A stretch of 15,745 nucleotides of DNA from UBA11475 sp045593005. GTDB lineage: Bacteria > Bacillota > Clostridia > Christensenellales > Borkfalkiaceae. The position numbers and the translations under genes were made by a program. Below, piece by piece: positions 13,258-15,745 of this stretch; the stretch's first letter is position 1, and every line of letters begins with the position of its first letter. The stretch lies in NCBI GenBank assembly GCA_045593005.1, contig JAZNVV010000058.1, positions 1-15,745 on the forward strand. The letters run 5' to 3'. The notes under the pieces were generated by a model. The model was not told where the DNA came from and ran no database searches. It was given only the letters and a program-made list of their open reading frames with translations.

Positions 13258-13803
13258 TTATTTAGAGTAAACTTTAGGACTTAAAATACCTATATACGGT
13301 AAATTTCTATACTTTTCAGCATAGTCAAGACCGTAGCCAACGACAAAGTAGTCGCCTATATCAAAGGCTTTATAGTTTGCCTCAATATTTGCTTCACGAC
13401 GTTCGAACTTGTCTAAAAGAGTAATAATTTTGATTGATGCAGGGTGGCGTTGCGCTAATAAGTTGCGTAAATAATATAACGTATTGCCTGAATCAATAAT
13501 ATCTTCAACAATAAGAATATGTCTACCCGAAATATCTTTATCAAGGTCTTTAATAAGTTTAATTGAACCACTAGTAGTGCCGTTTCGATAACTTGAAATT
13601 GACATACAATCTATTTCAAGCGTAATATCCATTTTTTTAATAAGATCAGCAAAAAAAGGTATGCTACCTTTTAAGATACAAAGCATAAGTGGGTTTTTGT
13701 CTTTGTAGTCTTTGTTTAAAATTTCAGCAAGTTCAGCAACTTTTTCTTGAATTTCCTTTTCTGTAATAAGTACGCTTTCCAAATCCTCGTGCATTGTAGA
13801 CAT
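13258..13803 (-). CDS. hpt: Hypoxanthine phosphoribosyltransferase
   Basis: 181 residues, full length for bacterial HPRT. The enzyme converts hypoxanthine (and usually guanine) with PRPP to IMP or GMP in purine salvage. The type I phosphoribosyltransferase motif ILIVEDIIDSGNTL (96-109) binds PRPP. LKGS (44-47) forms the PPi loop, and DYFVVGYGLDYAEKYRNLPYIG (151-172, in two parts: the VGYGLD purine-binding turn and the YRNLPYIG tail) is family-typical. Start ATG 13803-13801 has GGGAG seven bases upstream; Met4 is a weaker alternative. tilS ends one base before this gene, a tightly coupled pair common in Bacillota. The ftsH gene that often follows is absent, replaced by a terminator. Confidence 0.96.
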   Translation of the reverse strand: MSTMHEDLESVLITEKEIQEKVAELAEILNKDYKDKNPLMLCILKGSIPFFADLIKKMDITLEIDCMSISSYRNGTTSGSIKLIKDLDKDISGRHILIVEDIIDSGNTLYYLRNLLAQRHPASIKIITLLDKFERREANIEANYKAFDIGDYFVVGYGLDYAEKYRNLPYIGILSPKVYSK

Positions 13804-13804
13804 A

Positions 13805-15118
13805 TTATTGCTCCCGTTCTTTTGTAATATAGGTTAATTGTAGCACATTTTGACTGTCGTTGTCTAGCCTTAAATCAAAAGAAATTTCCATTCCCCCCAC
13901 GTAAAGAACGCTTTGTCCATCACAAATGAGCAAAACGTCATCACGAAGGCGCTTTGGAACTTTTTTATCTATTAAATATTCTTTAAGTTTTTTACCCGAG
14001 CCTGAAAATGCCTTAAAATAATCACCGTCACGACGCGTCCTAATAGTTGCCGATGGTGGCAACTTATCCTTGTCAATGTAATGAAAGTTTTTTTCTTTAA
14101 AGTTGACCTTTTTTCTATCTACGGACTTTACGGTTAATATAGCGCTTTCCGTTTCAAAAACGCCTTCGGCAAAAGGTCGTTCGTAATTTTTTTCGCTCGA
14201 TTTAACAAAAAAAACAATCTTGCCGTATTCGTAAATTGCAGTAACGCCGTTTATAAGCGAAATTTGAGCGCCCGTTTTGCCGTTATAGTGCAAGTTAAAA
14301 AGCGCGTCCACGTGCTTTTTTTCGTAATCTTTTTTTATGCCGACAAGGTTAAGCGCGTAAATTATAGCGCGTGCAAATACTGCTTTGTTTTTTGGTGGCG
14401 TTAATGTTGCAACACCGTTTTTTTCTTTAACGTAACGCTTTGCAACTGAAAACAAATATTCGTCGTCTATTGTTGCAAGAAGTGAAAGTTTAAGCAAGTT
14501 ATCGTTAAGAGCCTTAAAACGCTCGGTAAGTTTTGGTATAATTTCAAGACGCAAAAAATTACGGTTATAGTCTGTGGTCAAATTAGTGCTGTCGGTAACA
14601 AAAGGTACGTTTTCGTCGTTAACGTATCGGTCAATCTCGTCCTTATCCGTATATAATAGAGGGCGAATAATATTTTTATCATTACATTTTGGTATACCTT
14701 TAAGACCAGAAATACCCGTACCACGCAAGACGTTAAGCAAAATCGTTTCAGCCAAATCACTTTTATGGTGAGCAGTTGCAATAAGGTCGCATTTACCGTC
14801 CAAAATAGCATTGTAAAAGCAGGAATATCTATATAACCTTGCATCTTCTTCCGTAGTTAAGGTAACGCCGTCGCTATCGGCTGAATATCCGTAAAAAGGC
14901 ACGCCAATTTTTGCGCAATAGTCTTTTACAAAATTGCTGTCACGTAAAGATTCACCCTTTCTCATACAATGGTCAACGTTAATAACAACAACTTTTATGC
15001 CGTAATCGGACTTGTTTTTGTGTAAAAAGTGCAAAAGTGCCATTGAATCTTTTCCACCCGACTCGGCAACGCCGATAATTTTTTTATTCAGTTCTTTTTT
15101 CGTGAATAAAATTTCCAT
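13805..15118 (-). CDS. tilS: tRNA(Ile)-lysidine synthase TilS
   Basis: 437 residues. TilS adenylates C34 of the CAU-anticodon isoleucine tRNA and attaches lysine, changing its decoding from AUG to AUA; it is essential in most bacteria. The N-terminal PP-loop ATPase motif is SGGKDS (20-25), followed by INVDHCMRKGESLRD (46-60) and ATAHHKSDLAETILLNVLRGTG, where the family HHxxDxxET element is clear. The C-terminal TilS domain has TIRTRRDGDYF and GSGKKLKEYLIDKKVP, which bind the tRNA acceptor stem. ATG 15118-15116 has no Shine-Dalgarno sequence, and the predicted transcript begins exactly on its A. hpt follows after one base. Confidence 0.96.
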   Translation of the reverse strand: MEILFTKKELNKKIIGVAESGGKDSMALLHFLHKNKSDYGIKVVVINVDHCMRKGESLRDSNFVKDYCAKIGVPFYGYSADSDGVTLTTEEDARLYRYSCFYNAILDGKCDLIATAHHKSDLAETILLNVLRGTGISGLKGIPKCNDKNIIRPLLYTDKDEIDRYVNDENVPFVTDSTNLTTDYNRNFLRLEIIPKLTERFKALNDNLLKLSLLATIDDEYLFSVAKRYVKEKNGVATLTPPKNKAVFARAIIYALNLVGIKKDYEKKHVDALFNLHYNGKTGAQISLINGVTAIYEYGKIVFFVKSSEKNYERPFAEGVFETESAILTVKSVDRKKVNFKEKNFHYIDKDKLPPSATIRTRRDGDYFKAFSGSGKKLKEYLIDKKVPKRLRDDVLLICDGQSVLYVGGMEISFDLRLDNDSQNVLQLTYITKEREQ

Positions 15119-15124
15119 ATGCTT

Positions 15125-15153
15125 ATTGTATCAAATATTATTAATTAAAGCAA
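15125..15153 (-). promoter_or_regulatory. tilS: tilS-hpt promoter predicting a leaderless transcript
   Basis: On the minus strand, TTGCTT (15148-15153), a 17-bp spacer and TACAAT (15125-15130) form a good sigma-A promoter. Six bases separate the -10 from the tilS ATG, so the normal start point (+1) is the A of ATG at 15118. Confidence 0.6.
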
Positions 15154-15197
15154 TAGAATTTTTATTTATACCTTTTTAAATATTGCCTTAAAAATGT

Positions 15198-15226
15198 TTG
15201 TTTGTTTTCTTAAAGAGTGCTATAAT
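15198..15226 (+). promoter_or_regulatory. azlC: azlC promoter (extended -10)
   Basis: TTGTTT (15198-15203), a 17-bp spacer and TGC-TATAAT (TATAAT 15221-15226) predict a start near 15233. That is just before AAAGGAG (about 15238-15243) and ATG 15249. It is divergent from, and does not overlap, the tilS promoter. Confidence 0.65.
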
Positions 15227-15248
15227 TTCTTTTGTTAAAGGAGAAAAT

Positions 15249-15745
15249 ATGTTTCCAACGGACAAAAAAGGACAATTTTTAGCAGGTAGCCGTTCGGCAA
15301 TACCTGTCGTAATAGCATATATTCCTATGGGCATAGCGTACGCCATTACGGCAAGACAAACTCTTACCGTGCTTGAAACTATTTTAATGTCAGTAGGCGT
15401 ATTCACAGGGGCAGGACAAATGCTTGCTGCCCAGATGCTTACCCAAAACGCATCTCTTATAGCCATTGTTATAGCGACGTTTATCATAAATTTACGTTAC
15501 GTAATTATGAGTACGTGTGTTGTCAACGGCTTAAAGGGTAGCCCACTTTATCTTAAAATGCTCGGTTGTTTTGGCGTTACGGATGAGGCTTTTGCTATTT
15601 TTACAACAAGGGCAAGTAACGACCGTTCTATGACCTACTGGATGGGGTTAATGTTGACTACTTACGCATCTTGGATAACGGGTGCTGTTATCGGGGCGGT
15701 TACTTCCGACGTTTTGCCACAAATTTTAAGCGACAGTTTTGGTAT
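15249..15745 (+). CDS. azlC: AzlC family branched-chain amino acid exporter subunit, truncated by window edge
   Basis: 165 codons are visible from ATG 15249 to the window end; full-length AzlC is about 230-250 residues. AzlC and the small protein AzlD together export branched-chain amino acids and analogues through the cytoplasmic membrane. Recognisable features are the early hydrophobic helix SAIPVVIAYIPMGIAYA (16-32), the GVFTGAGQMLAAQML block (about 51-65), TFIINLRYVIMSTCVV (about 76-91), which is the most diagnostic family stretch, and the GVTDEAFAIF segment (about 107-116). AAAGGAG lies five bases before the start. An azlD gene is expected immediately to the right but is outside the window. 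Confidence 0.88.
   Translation, partial: MFPTDKKGQFLAGSRSAIPVVIAYIPMGIAYAITARQTLTVLETILMSVGVFTGAGQMLAAQMLTQNASLIAIVIATFIINLRYVIMSTCVVNGLKGSPLYLKMLGCFGVTDEAFAIFTTRASNDRSMTYWMGLMLTTYASWITGAVIGAVTSDVLPQILSDSFG

Noticed and set aside
14574..14844. Open frames on both strands inside tilS, and similar ones inside other genes
   Set aside because: They overlap strongly supported genes, lack ribosome sites and have no recognisable protein features.

Overview
The window reads as a chromosomal segment of a low-GC, Gram-positive, probably strictly anaerobic Clostridia-type bacterium (Bacillota). The best taxonomic marker is the pair scfA/scfB, a SCIFF six-cysteine peptide and its radical SAM/SPASM maturase, which is almost confined to Clostridia. 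AGGAG-type ribosome sites, AT-rich intergenic DNA and the dnaA, recF, mnmG, tilS and hpt sequences fit this. The lineage is not a well-studied one: dnaA is followed by mnmG, and dnaA and recF diverge with no dnaN between them.

Layout. Positions 1-6461 are entirely minus strand, read leftwards: dnaA, mnmG, a MATE efflux protein, then a glycosyltransferase that overlaps a lysophospholipid acyltransferase running off the left edge. Transcription switches at the 195-bp AT-rich dnaA/recF gap, the most plausible place for replication-initiation DNA, though I see no canonical DnaA boxes. Rightwards come recF and a GDPD-like protein with a degenerate active site, then a two-way terminator and a 72-bp palindromic repeat of MITE type. 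Next is a minus-strand PLP enzyme (methionine gamma-lyase/aluminium-resistance family), divergent from scfA, then scfB and an Orn/Lys/Arg-decarboxylase-family PLP enzyme. Convergent to these is the tilS-hpt pair, and the right edge holds the start of an azlC-type amino-acid exporter gene divergent from tilS.

Functions. dnaA, recF, mnmG, tilS and hpt are core replication, repair, tRNA-modification and purine-salvage genes. The left-edge pair probably makes membrane glycolipid or phospholipid. scfA has a strong promoter, a leader hairpin and a terminator before scfB, so precursor peptide is probably made in excess over its modifying enzyme. The MATE gene has an operator-like 26-bp dyad at its predicted transcription start, suggesting repressor control.

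Most notable for follow-up: the GDPD-like protein that has lost most catalytic and metal-binding residues; a SCIFF peptide with Gly where the characterised thioether acceptor is Thr; a predicted leaderless tilS mRNA; and the unusual dnaA/recF/mnmG arrangement. I found no phage, CRISPR, tRNA or rRNA, and no clearly undescribed multi-gene system.
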